Below are positions 51,634 through 59,621 of a stretch of 64,000 bases of DNA, one piece after another (positions within the stretch are counted from its first letter, which is position 1; each line of letters opens with the position of its first letter). A program made the translations under genes and the position numbers. The DNA is from an uncultured Muribaculaceae bacterium (GTDB taxonomy: Bacteria > Bacteroidota > Bacteroidia > Bacteroidales > Muribaculaceae), in NCBI GenBank assembly GCA_910585755.1, contig CAJUFH010000002.1, positions 31,219 through 95,218 on the forward strand, written 5' to 3'. A model generated the notes under the pieces. The model saw only the letters and a list, made by a program, of their open reading frames with translations. It did not search any database and was not told the DNA's origin.

Positions 51634-52775
51634 TGACGTACTGGTTTGAAATAGCGTAAGTTGTCCGTATTCCCGGAGAAAATAGCGGCGTATTCCCCTA
51701 ACAGCAGTTCGGGATGGAACGGGAACTCCTCGTAGAGGGTGACTTTCTGTGTGTCGGCGAAATAAACGCCCCCCTTCTTGAACGCCTTGATCTGGGAGTT
51801 AAGGGGATAGACTTCGCGGAGTCCGGCGAGCGTAAGGTCTGAGCCGTAGGTCTTTATCAGCCATATGTCGGCATCGGCGGCGCGGGCGTAGACGGCTGAG
51901 AAGTCGAGCTGCAGCGAGCCGGTCGACTTGTCGCCGGCCCAGGGATATTCGCCCCCCGCGTCGGTAATCAGGCGCGCCATGTAGCTGTTGCCACCCGGAA
52001 CGAACCAGTAGCCGGAAGTCAGCATCTCGGTCAGCACCTTCGGGCGCTTCTCGAGCTTCGATGCCTTGGCAGCGAGGGTGTTATACTTCGATTCCACGGA
52101 TTTGAAAATCGAATCGGCCTCGGCGGCTCGGCCGTAAAGCCGCCCGAGAAGGCGAATCCATTCGGCGCGTCCGAGAGGGGTGGTTTCCATGTAGTCGGCC
52201 ATCTCGATAATCGGTATGCCGGAGTTCTCGAGCGCCCCGTGTCCGGCGTTCTGCATGGGGTACATCAGGAACGCGTCGGGGGAGGCGAGGGTGATTTTTT
52301 CCATCGAGGGGGAGAGTGAGGAGCCGAGGTCGGCGATCGAGCTGTCGGCGATTCCGCGGGCGAACGCCCCCTTGAAATATTCGGCGTCGGCTACCGCGGC
52401 CACGCGGCCTGTCTCCCCAAGCTCCTCGATCGCGCCGGCATGGATTGCCGAGAATACGGCGGAGCGCTCCAGGGGTACCCGCAGTTCAGCGAGCCGCTGG
52501 CGCGGCGGCACGCTGTCGGGGCGCTTCTCCCCGTCAAGCAGCAGGTACGAGGCGAGCAGCGTCGCCGTGTCCCAGGGGTTGGCGACGTCGACGAGGACCG
52601 CTCCGTTTCCTAACTCCCGCATACTCAGCAGTCCAGCGCGGGTGGTTATGTCGGGAAACAGCTCCGGGGTCTCTGCCGCAACCTTTTCCTCTGTGCCGGA
52701 GCAGGAGAGGCGTAGCAGGGGGAACAGCAGGGCCAGCAGCAGGAAGAGGACGGCTATTGTCTTGGGAATCTTCAT
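51630..52775 (-). CDS. FecB/BtuF-type periplasmic substrate-binding protein
   Basis: Protein of 381 residues. A hydrophobic signal is followed by a Cys near 26 (RLSC), so it may be a lipoprotein although the lipobox is poor. The two-lobed helical-backbone fold of class III binding proteins is suggested by RVAAVADAEYFKG, EKITLASPDAFLMYP, the GIPIIEMADYMETTPLGRAEWIRLLGRLYG helix and the C-terminal DIWLIKTYG. It delivers an iron chelate, haem or corrinoid to the FecCD permease. Ligand unresolved. In the same operon as an S41 protease and a DUF3316 protein, a combination that suggests handling of a protein- or peptide-bound ligand. Confidence 0.87.
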   Translation of the reverse strand: MKIPKTIAVLFLLLALLFPLLRLSCSGTEEKVAAETPELFPDITTRAGLLSMRELGNGAVLVDVANPWDTATLLASYLLLDGEKRPDSVPPRQRLAELRVPLERSAVFSAIHAGAIEELGETGRVAAVADAEYFKGAFARGIADSSIADLGSSLSPSMEKITLASPDAFLMYPMQNAGHGALENSGIPIIEMADYMETTPLGRAEWIRLLGRLYGRAAEADSIFKSVESKYNTLAAKASKLEKRPKVLTEMLTSGYWFVPGGNSYMARLITDAGGEYPWAGDKSTGSLQLDFSAVYARAADADIWLIKTYGSDLTLAGLREVYPLNSQIKAFKKGGVYFADTQKVTLYEEFPFHPELLLGEYAAIFSGNTDNLRYFKPVRQ

Positions 52776-53788
52776 TTTGTAAGATGCGTTATTGCGAAAT
52801 CGAGCATCGTGTCGTGTCCGGCCAGGGCCTCAACCGGGTCGAGGTCTACGGCGCACCCTTCGGTCGGTTCCACGCCGAACTCGGTAAGGTTCCCTTCGGG
52901 GTCGCGCACCGGGGAGGCGGAGAAACGTATTCCCCAGCCGTTGTTAAGCTCTGAGTTGAAGGGGATTCCGGAGCCTCCCCCGGTAGTGGCTCCGGCGACG
53001 GTGACGTTCGGAAGCGACTTCATTACCGACACGAAGTTGTTCGCGGCGGAGAAGGTGGAGCGGTTGCAGAGCACCACTACCGGCTTGGCCCACATGACGC
53101 GTCCGGCCGGTGCTGGGTTGTAGTAGTATTTGTACGGCTCGGAGAACTGGTCGCGGCCGGGGCCGGTCTTGTGGCAGATGGAGCCTGCGAGAGTCCGCTT
53201 GCTGATGAAGCGGCTGACGATGCTCTCGACGTTGGTGAGAGAGCCGCCCCCGTTGTCGCGCACGTCGATAATCAGCCCGTCGGCCGAGGCGCAGTAGGCG
53301 AGAACCGCGTCCATCGCGCTGTCACCCACGGGGTAGGAGAACGATGAATAGTACATATATCCCACATTCTGCGGGAGCATCCCGTAGTTGATTCCCCCGA
53401 GGGTGCGGTAGTTGAAGTTGAAATAGTACTGCTCGACCAGGCGGGCGTCGTAGTTCTGAGGGTAGTCGCTCCACCATTTCTTGTAGTAGGAGGTCTCGAA
53501 GGGGGCGGAGAGGTTTGTGTGTCCGTCGCGCAGCTCGTCGAGCATGTCGGCGCAGACCCGGAAGAGCTCCTCGCGGGTCATCTTGTTGGAAACCCGGGGG
53601 GCGTATCTGGCGTGTACCTCGTCCCAGTCGACCCCTTTCTGCTCGAAGAAGCAGTAATGCTCGTCGAGAATGCTCCAGAGCTGCTCGAAGTTGCCGCGCG
53701 GGTTGTTGTCGTACTCCTCGATTTCGTGGCACGCCGACAGCGTAAGCGACGCGGCGAGGATGGGCAGTATGTAGTGTTTCAGTCGCAT
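52772..53788 (-). CDS. S41 family (C-terminal-processing type) peptidase lipoprotein
   Basis: Protein of 338 residues. The signal peptide has lipobox LSAC (Cys20). An N-terminal helical region (NFEQLWSILDEHYCFFEQKGVDWDEV) carries the family LRDGHTNL motif near 86-93. The core has GLIIDVRDNGGGS near 171-183 and the catalytic Ser247 in NRSTFSAAN, with GATTGGGSG behind it. No PDZ domain is obvious between them. It is a secreted serine peptidase anchored in a membrane. It overlaps the binding-protein gene by four bases and follows the DUF3316 gene by three. It could release or process the importer's ligand (inference). Confidence 0.88.
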   Translation of the reverse strand: MRLKHYILPILAASLTLSACHEIEEYDNNPRGNFEQLWSILDEHYCFFEQKGVDWDEVHARYAPRVSNKMTREELFRVCADMLDELRDGHTNLSAPFETSYYKKWWSDYPQNYDARLVEQYYFNFNYRTLGGINYGMLPQNVGYMYYSSFSYPVGDSAMDAVLAYCASADGLIIDVRDNGGGSLTNVESIVSRFISKRTLAGSICHKTGPGRDQFSEPYKYYYNPAPAGRVMWAKPVVVLCNRSTFSAANNFVSVMKSLPNVTVAGATTGGGSGIPFNSELNNGWGIRFSASPVRDPEGNLTEFGVEPTEGCAVDLDPVEALAGHDTMLDFAITHLTK

Positions 53789-53791
53789 GGC

Positions 53792-54661
53792 TTAATAAAG
53801 GGCGTAGATTATACGGGTTTCGGGGGAGGGGAGGCCGCGGCGCGGGTTGAGGGAGAACCAGTTGCCGCTGACGCCTACGACGAAGGAGAAGTTGTAGCAG
53901 CGGGTGACGATGTCGTTGGCCTTGGTGGAGAGCACCGAAGACTCGAAGCCGAGGCGGAGGTCCCACGGACCCAGCCCCAGGTCGGCCGTCACGAGGTTGT
54001 TCCAGCGGAAAAAGTTACCCCACCAGGCTCCCTGCACCAGGCCCGACCGGTTGCCGAGGTATATTTCATAGTACAGCTCATCGTATTGGGGGGAGAAGAA
54101 TATGCCCGTTACCGGGATTGTCGACTGCCAGCGGAGGGTGACGGGCATGCGGTCCATACGGAAACGCCACGCGGCGGTCCCGGTGACGTTAACCGTCCAG
54201 TCGGCTTTGGCATCGGCGGGGTTGTTGCCGTTGCGGCCGTTGTAGATTACGCCGAGGTCAACCCCGGTGCTCCCTCCGAGGCCGAGCTGGAAGCCTTGCG
54301 CCAGTTTCCATACGTGTACCATCCCCCAGTAGGCCGCGAGGTTGAGATAATACATCGTGGCGTTGCGGGCCGGATTCTCCGCTCCGTTGGCCTCCACCCC
54401 GATTTTGAGCTGCTGGCGCCATCGGTCGGGGTTGAACTTCATTGCCTGCATGCGTTCGTAGCGGAACGCCGCGTTCCACCCCTCGTATTTGAGGGGAGTG
54501 AGGTAAGTGTCGGCCAGGTGGGAGGAGCCGGCCGACAGCATGAAGGCCGAGTTAACCGGGCGCAGGGGCTCTTGCGGAGCCTCCGCTGCCGGTTCGGAAC
54601 CTGTCGCCGGGAGCCAGGCGGCTCCGGCGGCGAGAATGGCTGCCAGGAGTTTGCGGAGCAT
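53792..54661 (-). CDS. DUF3316 family outer-membrane protein
   Basis: Protein of 289 residues. Signal peptide ending near PATGSEP. The N-terminal FMLSAGSSHLADTYLTPLKYEGW segment is typical of DUF3316. About twelve amphipathic strands follow (AAFRYERMQAM, YYLNLAAYWGM, GLGGSTGVDLGVIYN), ending ETRIIYALY, consistent with an outer-membrane barrel. The family has no established function. It is the first gene of an operon with S41 peptidase, FecB, FecCD and FecE proteins. A surface role in ligand acquisition is therefore plausible. No TonB box or plug is present. Confidence 0.82.
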   Translation of the reverse strand: MLRKLLAAILAAGAAWLPATGSEPAAEAPQEPLRPVNSAFMLSAGSSHLADTYLTPLKYEGWNAAFRYERMQAMKFNPDRWRQQLKIGVEANGAENPARNATMYYLNLAAYWGMVHVWKLAQGFQLGLGGSTGVDLGVIYNGRNGNNPADAKADWTVNVTGTAAWRFRMDRMPVTLRWQSTIPVTGIFFSPQYDELYYEIYLGNRSGLVQGAWWGNFFRWNNLVTADLGLGPWDLRLGFESSVLSTKANDIVTRCYNFSFVVGVSGNWFSLNPRRGLPSPETRIIYALY

Positions 54662-54693
54662 TGGGAGGAGGATGGGGCTGTTGGATGTAGGGG

Positions 54694-55782
<1,089 letters not shown>

Positions 55783-55815
55783 AACAAGATTCAGAGCAAA
55801 ATTCAATTGAAAGTA

Positions 55816-55823
55816 CAAATTTA
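55816..55823 (-). promoter_or_regulatory. -7 box of trpS
   Basis: TAAATTTG on the minus strand, 34 bases upstream of the start codon. Predicted start is near 55809. Confidence 0.55.
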
Positions 55824-55926
55824 GCGAAAATCTCCCAACTTCCACACATTCTGCCCCGTTTCCTTCCGCAAACCGCATTTTGATCCCGCTAAACGCCCCT
55901 CCGCCCGGGGATGGCACTCCGAGAAT

Positions 55927-55979
55927 GCCGCGCTTTGGCCGGGGCTTGCGGCTTAGCGGAAATTGCGTTATATTCGCGA
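55927..55979 (+). repeat. 53-base direct repeat, copy 1, which forms the Fic promoter
   Basis: It matches 57121-57173 at 51 of 53 positions. It contains CTTG (55945-55948), a 20-base gap and TATATTCG (55969-55976), a near-consensus promoter. One of the two differences destroys the -33 TTG in the other copy. Transcription from here would start near 55983 and read through foldback element C into the Fic gene. Confidence 0.85.
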
Positions 55980-56019
55980 TGTATAACGTGACTGATTTAG
56001 ACGTATAATAACGCATATA

Positions 56020-56204
56020 AGAGGGTGTTTAATAATAGATGTTAAACGCTAACGAGCTATTTTAGAGGCAATTTCGAGTTTTGAGAAGGGAGCGATGCGG
56101 GCATCGTGACCGACGAAAAGCTCGAAATTGACCTAAAAGAGCGAAGTTTTAGCGTTTGACAACGCAGGACACCCTTAATTAACAGATATTATTAAACACC
56201 CTCT
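56020..56204 (+). repeat. Foldback element C in the leader of the Fic gene
   Basis: The 17-base outer arms AGAGGGTGTTTAATAAT (56020) and ATTATTAAACACCCTCT (56188-56204) are perfect. The inner arms (GTTAAACGCTAAC, GGCAATTTCGAG) pair with CTCGAAATTG and GTTTTAGCGTTTGAC with some mismatches. The core at about 56083-56120 reads GAGAAGGGA, stem GCGATG, loop CGGG, stem CATCGT, then GACCGACGAAAAG. Same direction as Fic. It ends 5 bases before the start codon. Confidence 0.82.
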
Positions 56205-56209
56205 AAGAG

Positions 56210-57082
56210 TTGAGTAAGAAGTCGATACGGTTCTTTAACGACCGCGAGGTGCGGGCGGCGTGGGACGACGGGAACAACTGTTGGTGGTTCTCGGCAACAG
56301 ATGTTGTGCGGGCTATCAACGATGAGCCTGATTACAGGAAGGCTGGCAACTACTGGCGCTGGCTTAAGAGAAAACTGAAACAGGAAGGAATTGAACTCGT
56401 GAGTGCCGCTCACGGGTTCAAGTTCGAGGCCCCGGATGGGAAGCAACGCGTCGCAGACGTGCTTAACAGCGAGGGTGTTATTCTTCTTGCCAAGCATTAT
56501 CCCAACAATAAGGCGGCTATGTTTCTCGACTGGTTTACCTACAGCGACAATACCATAGACGGGCATAGTCGCAAAAAGGCTTATACCCTGTTTGAAAGCG
56601 GGCTTCTGAATTCGCTTGAGCCGGGAAGCATAAAGTGTCTGCAACAGATTCACGCGTATCTGTTTGGCGGCCTTTATGACTTTGCCGGGCAGATAAGGAC
56701 TAAGAACATTTCAAAAGGGGGATTCACTTTTGCCAACTGCCTTCATTTTGCCACGATTATTCCAACAATCGAGCGGATGCCGGAAACAACTCTCGACGAA
56801 ATAGCTGACAAGTATGTAGAAATGAATGTCGTGCATCCGTTTATGGAGGGGAACGGCCGAAGCACTCGCATATGGCTTGACTTGATGCTCAGGCGCTCAC
56901 TTAAACTATGCGTGGACTGGAGCCGGATTGACAAAAACGAGTATCTGAGGGCGATGCGCGAAAGCGTTGTCGATTCTTCGCGAATCAAAGCACTGATTAA
57001 AGGCGCGTTGACAGACAAAATCAATGACCGAGAGATGTTTATGAAAGGTATTGATTACTCATATTATTACGAGGAAGAATAA
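56210..57082 (+). CDS. Bro-N/Fic fusion protein (putative AMP transferase)
   Basis: Protein of 290 residues. An N-terminal Bro-N/DinD-like domain (about 5-105; IRFFNDREVRAAWDD, WWFSATDVVRAI, FLDWFTYSDN) precedes a Fic domain (about 120-285) with YLFGGLYDFAGQIR near 150 and the intact catalytic motif HPFMEGNGR at 209-217. Fic proteins move AMP or a related group from a nucleotide to a target hydroxyl. No clear inhibitory S/TxxxE(G/N) helix is seen and no antitoxin gene is adjacent. The start must be TTG at 56210: a stop lies two codons upstream at the edge of foldback element C, and no ATG follows within 100 codons. Bracketed by 53-base direct repeats. Confidence 0.88.
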   Translation: MSKKSIRFFNDREVRAAWDDGNNCWWFSATDVVRAINDEPDYRKAGNYWRWLKRKLKQEGIELVSAAHGFKFEAPDGKQRVADVLNSEGVILLAKHYPNNKAAMFLDWFTYSDNTIDGHSRKKAYTLFESGLLNSLEPGSIKCLQQIHAYLFGGLYDFAGQIRTKNISKGGFTFANCLHFATIIPTIERMPETTLDEIADKYVEMNVVHPFMEGNGRSTRIWLDLMLRRSLKLCVDWSRIDKNEYLRAMRESVVDSSRIKALIKGALTDKINDREMFMKGIDYSYYYEEE

Positions 57083-57085
57083 TCA

Positions 57086-57109
57086 GTTGCTGTTCAAAAT
57101 TAAAATAAA
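57086..57109. repeat. Possible solo arm of a foldback element
   Basis: GTTGCTGTTCAAAATTAAAATAA resembles the outer arm of element A (GTAACTGTTCAAAATTATTTTAA) at about 18 of 23 positions. It has no partner arm or core. Confidence 0.4.
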
Positions 57110-57120
57110 TTCGGCCAGTA

Positions 57121-57173
57121 GCCGCGTTTTGGCCGGGGCTGGCGGCTTAGCGGAAATTGCGTTATATTCGCGA
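57121..57173 (+). repeat. 53-base direct repeat, copy 2, with a damaged promoter
   Basis: The second copy of the repeat at 55927-55979. The -7 TATATTCG (57163-57170) is intact, but the -33 reads CTGG instead of CTTG. No plus-strand gene follows. Confidence 0.85.
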
Positions 57174-57218
57174 CACAAAAACAAAACCCGATAGCTTGAT
57201 ATACAGGGGCTACCGGGG
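57174..57218 (-). terminator. Intrinsic terminator of the outer-membrane barrel gene
   Basis: On the minus strand CCCCGGTAGC (57218-57209) pairs with GCTATCGGG (57195-57187) with one mismatch, followed by TTTTGTTTTTGTG. It lies about 70 bases after the stop of the gene at 57287. Confidence 0.75.
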
Positions 57219-57228
57219 ATTAACACTG

Positions 57229-57260
57229 CAAATGTAGTGCTAATTTTACTATAAAACAAA
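57229..57260 (-). promoter_or_regulatory. Consensus promoter between a stop codon and its terminator
   Basis: Minus strand: TTTG at 57260-57257, a 20-base gap, TACATTTG at 57236-57229. Predicted start near 57222, only about 45 bases before the T-run of the terminator. No open reading frame is available. Confidence 0.45.
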
Positions 57261-57286
57261 TTTTGGCTTGGTGGAAAGTCAGGGGA

Positions 57287-59365
57287 TTAGCGGCCGGCGG
57301 AGGCGGAGCGGTCGGCGGAGGCGGAGGAGTCGACGAGCTTGCGGGCTGAGCGGCGCTGGCGACCCCACTGGAGGTTGTAGCTGACCTGGATGTAGGGGAT
57401 GCGCATGTCGAGGCGCATGTGCTGCTCGTTACGGTTCCAGCGGCTGAGCGACCTGGAGCCCTGGTCGTATTTGCCGAAGGGCATTATGATTCCGGCTCCG
57501 AACTGCCAGCTTTTCCAGTTGTAGCTCAGGTCGATTATGTTGAGGTCCTCGCCCCAGGAGATTTTCTCGCCCCACAGGTCGCGCTGGGCGCGTGTGTACT
57601 GGCCGCTGAGGACGAAGCCCCAGTGGGAGAGCTGGAGGGAGGCGTTCCCGCTCCAGGCGTTCGAGCGGTATTCGTAGCCTGTGCCCCGCATGCGCTCCAT
57701 CCGGAACTGTACGTAGCCGCTTGCTGTGAGCCAGCCGGGTACGATTTCTATCTGCGGTGCGAGGAAGAAGGAGAGGTTCTGCAGTCCGCGGCTGTTCTCG
57801 TAGGTGGTTAACAGGCGGTTGTCGTCCCAGCGCAGCAAGGGGGTTATGGCGTTGGGGGAGGTGAAGGCGCGGATTCCGAAAGTGCCGTTGACGCGGGGTA
57901 GGCTGAAGCCGTAGCGGAAGGTCAGCATGTAGGAGTTGGCGGTACGGAGGTCCTGGTTGCCTACCTGCCACTGGAATCCGTCGAGCTGGCGGGGCACGAT
58001 GTTGGTTTCGGCGAGCGTGGGGGTCGACTGCCAGGAGGTGAAGCTGAGGCGGAAGTTGTGGCTCTGGTTGAGGGCATAGGTGATGGTGGCCTGCGGGCGG
58101 GGGCTCCAGGAGTGGTTCCCGCGGTTCGACTCTTTGAAGAGGAAGTCGGTGTACTGGACTCCCATCCCGGCTGTCGCGGTCCATTTCCCGAAGCGGTGGA
58201 AATATTCGGCGAAGATGTAGACTTTGTCCTGGCGCTGGTGGAATACTTCTCCGCCGAGGCTGACGTATTCGGAGCGGTTGCGGTTGGCGGTGTAGGAGGC
58301 TCCGGCGGTGAAGCGGCCGTTTTTCCAGTTCTTTATGTAGTCGGCCTCCACGGCGTAGGCCTGGTTGCGGTCCTTGATGTCGGTGTGGATGTCGGTAAGG
58401 TATGACGCGGCGCCGGGGAGCTGCTCGAGGTAGTCGGAGTATGTGCGGCCGAAATAGAAGGAGCTGCTGAAGTTCAGGATAAGCATCTGGCGTCGGCTGA
58501 AATTCTGCTGCCAGTAGAGTGAGAGACTCGGGGTGTTACCGTCGGCTCCGCGGCTGTCGGTCAGGAGGATGTCGTCGGAGCCGTCGCTGAGGGAGAGGAG
58601 GCCGTCGTAGCGCGTTTTATCGTTGATGTCGCGGTGGAATCCGAATTCGGCCATGAACACCGTGGTGTCGGGCTTGATGTAGTTGTATGAGGCCCAGATG
58701 TTTGCCATGGAGTTGTCAATCCGGCCTCCGCGGGAGGTCTCGTCGCGGGTTATCGACGAGCCGTCGGGGTAGGTGAATGTCTCGGTATAGTCGCGGTGTG
58801 CGCTAAGGTTGTCGGTCAGTTTGTAGTTCCCGCCGACCTCCCATTGCGAGCGTCCGACGTTGAATTTGGCGTCGGCCATGTAGAAGCCCCAGGCAGTGTT
58901 GAGCGCCGGCCGCGCGCTGGCCATAAGGGAGCCGCCGAGTGTCGGGTTCGCGACGATTATGTTCAGGACGTAGTTAGCGCCTCCGTAGCGGAGCCCCGGG
59001 TTGTCGATCCATTCGACGCGTCGGATGGTTTCCGGCAGCAGGGCTCTTACCTGGTCAATCGTGGCCTGGCGGCCGTTTATACGCAGTTGGACCGACTGGC
59101 CCGCGGCCTGTACCGTTCCGAGGGCGTCGCTGACCGTCAGGGATGGTATCATCAGGTTGCCGAGGAGCTGCATGCCGTTTTTAGAGTTGCCGACGGCGCT
59201 TTTCGACGGATGGTAGACATCCATGTCGGCCTTGCGGATTACTTTCGGTGCTTCGATTACCACTTCTTGCAGCTCTTTCGCGGCGATGGTGTCGGTTTGG
59301 GTGCTTTGCGCGGCGGAGGCTATCGGGAGCAGTGCGAGCGATGAAAGGAGGAAGAATTGTCTCAT
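57287..59365 (-). CDS. TonB-receptor-like outer-membrane beta-barrel protein
   Basis: Protein of 692 residues with a signal peptide (cleavage near ASAAQS). A plug-like domain lies at about 28-140 (KELQEVVIEAPKVIRKADMDVYHPS, LRINGRQATIDQVRALLPETIRRVEWIDNPG) and a long barrel at about 150-665 matches the outer-membrane beta-barrel family 3 group. The protein does not end in a terminal aromatic strand. About 20 residues rich in Ala, Ser and Arg follow it. No SusD partner is adjacent. Function unknown; these proteins may be receptors that lack classical TonB boxes. A -7 box lies 100 bases upstream and an intrinsic terminator downstream. Confidence 0.83.
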   Translation of the reverse strand: MRQFFLLSSLALLPIASAAQSTQTDTIAAKELQEVVIEAPKVIRKADMDVYHPSKSAVGNSKNGMQLLGNLMIPSLTVSDALGTVQAAGQSVQLRINGRQATIDQVRALLPETIRRVEWIDNPGLRYGGANYVLNIIVANPTLGGSLMASARPALNTAWGFYMADAKFNVGRSQWEVGGNYKLTDNLSAHRDYTETFTYPDGSSITRDETSRGGRIDNSMANIWASYNYIKPDTTVFMAEFGFHRDINDKTRYDGLLSLSDGSDDILLTDSRGADGNTPSLSLYWQQNFSRRQMLILNFSSSFYFGRTYSDYLEQLPGAASYLTDIHTDIKDRNQAYAVEADYIKNWKNGRFTAGASYTANRNRSEYVSLGGEVFHQRQDKVYIFAEYFHRFGKWTATAGMGVQYTDFLFKESNRGNHSWSPRPQATITYALNQSHNFRLSFTSWQSTPTLAETNIVPRQLDGFQWQVGNQDLRTANSYMLTFRYGFSLPRVNGTFGIRAFTSPNAITPLLRWDDNRLLTTYENSRGLQNLSFFLAPQIEIVPGWLTASGYVQFRMERMRGTGYEYRSNAWSGNASLQLSHWGFVLSGQYTRAQRDLWGEKISWGEDLNIIDLSYNWKSWQFGAGIIMPFGKYDQGSRSLSRWNRNEQHMRLDMRIPYIQVSYNLQWGRQRRSARKLVDSSASADRSASAGR

Positions 59366-59467
59366 TGTCTTGCGTTTCTGTTAATAAGACGCGGGAACTT
59401 CGCGAAAAGTTACAAATCCCGCGAAAAAAATATCCGATGTCTGGAAAATCGGTTGTTCCCGACACTG

Positions 59468-59475
59468 CAAAGTTA
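59468..59475 (-). promoter_or_regulatory. -7 box of the outer-membrane barrel gene
   Basis: TAACTTTG on the minus strand. Predicted start near 59461 and leader about 96 bases. The rest of 59476-59621 contains a small hairpin (CTGCC/GGCAG) and no gene. Confidence 0.5.
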
Positions 59476-59621
59476 GGCCCGAAAATCGGTTCGGGCCTAC
59501 TTAACGGGGATATAAATTGTCTTAATTATGGAAGCGCAGATTGTTGATAATCAGGGAATCTTGGCTTTTGACTTCTTAATGGCTGCCTTCGGATGCCTTA
59601 ACGGCAGAAACGGGGTCGGAA

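Noticed and set aside
55783..56016. Upstream extension of trpS by 78 codons
   Set aside because: The added residues have no synthetase similarity and cross the -7 box of trpS and the direct-repeat promoter. The start at 55782 gives the normal N-terminus.
56210..57082. Toxin-antitoxin pair for the Fic protein
   Set aside because: No small gene flanks the Fic gene within 100 bases on either side. The upstream space is fully taken by the foldback and promoter repeat.
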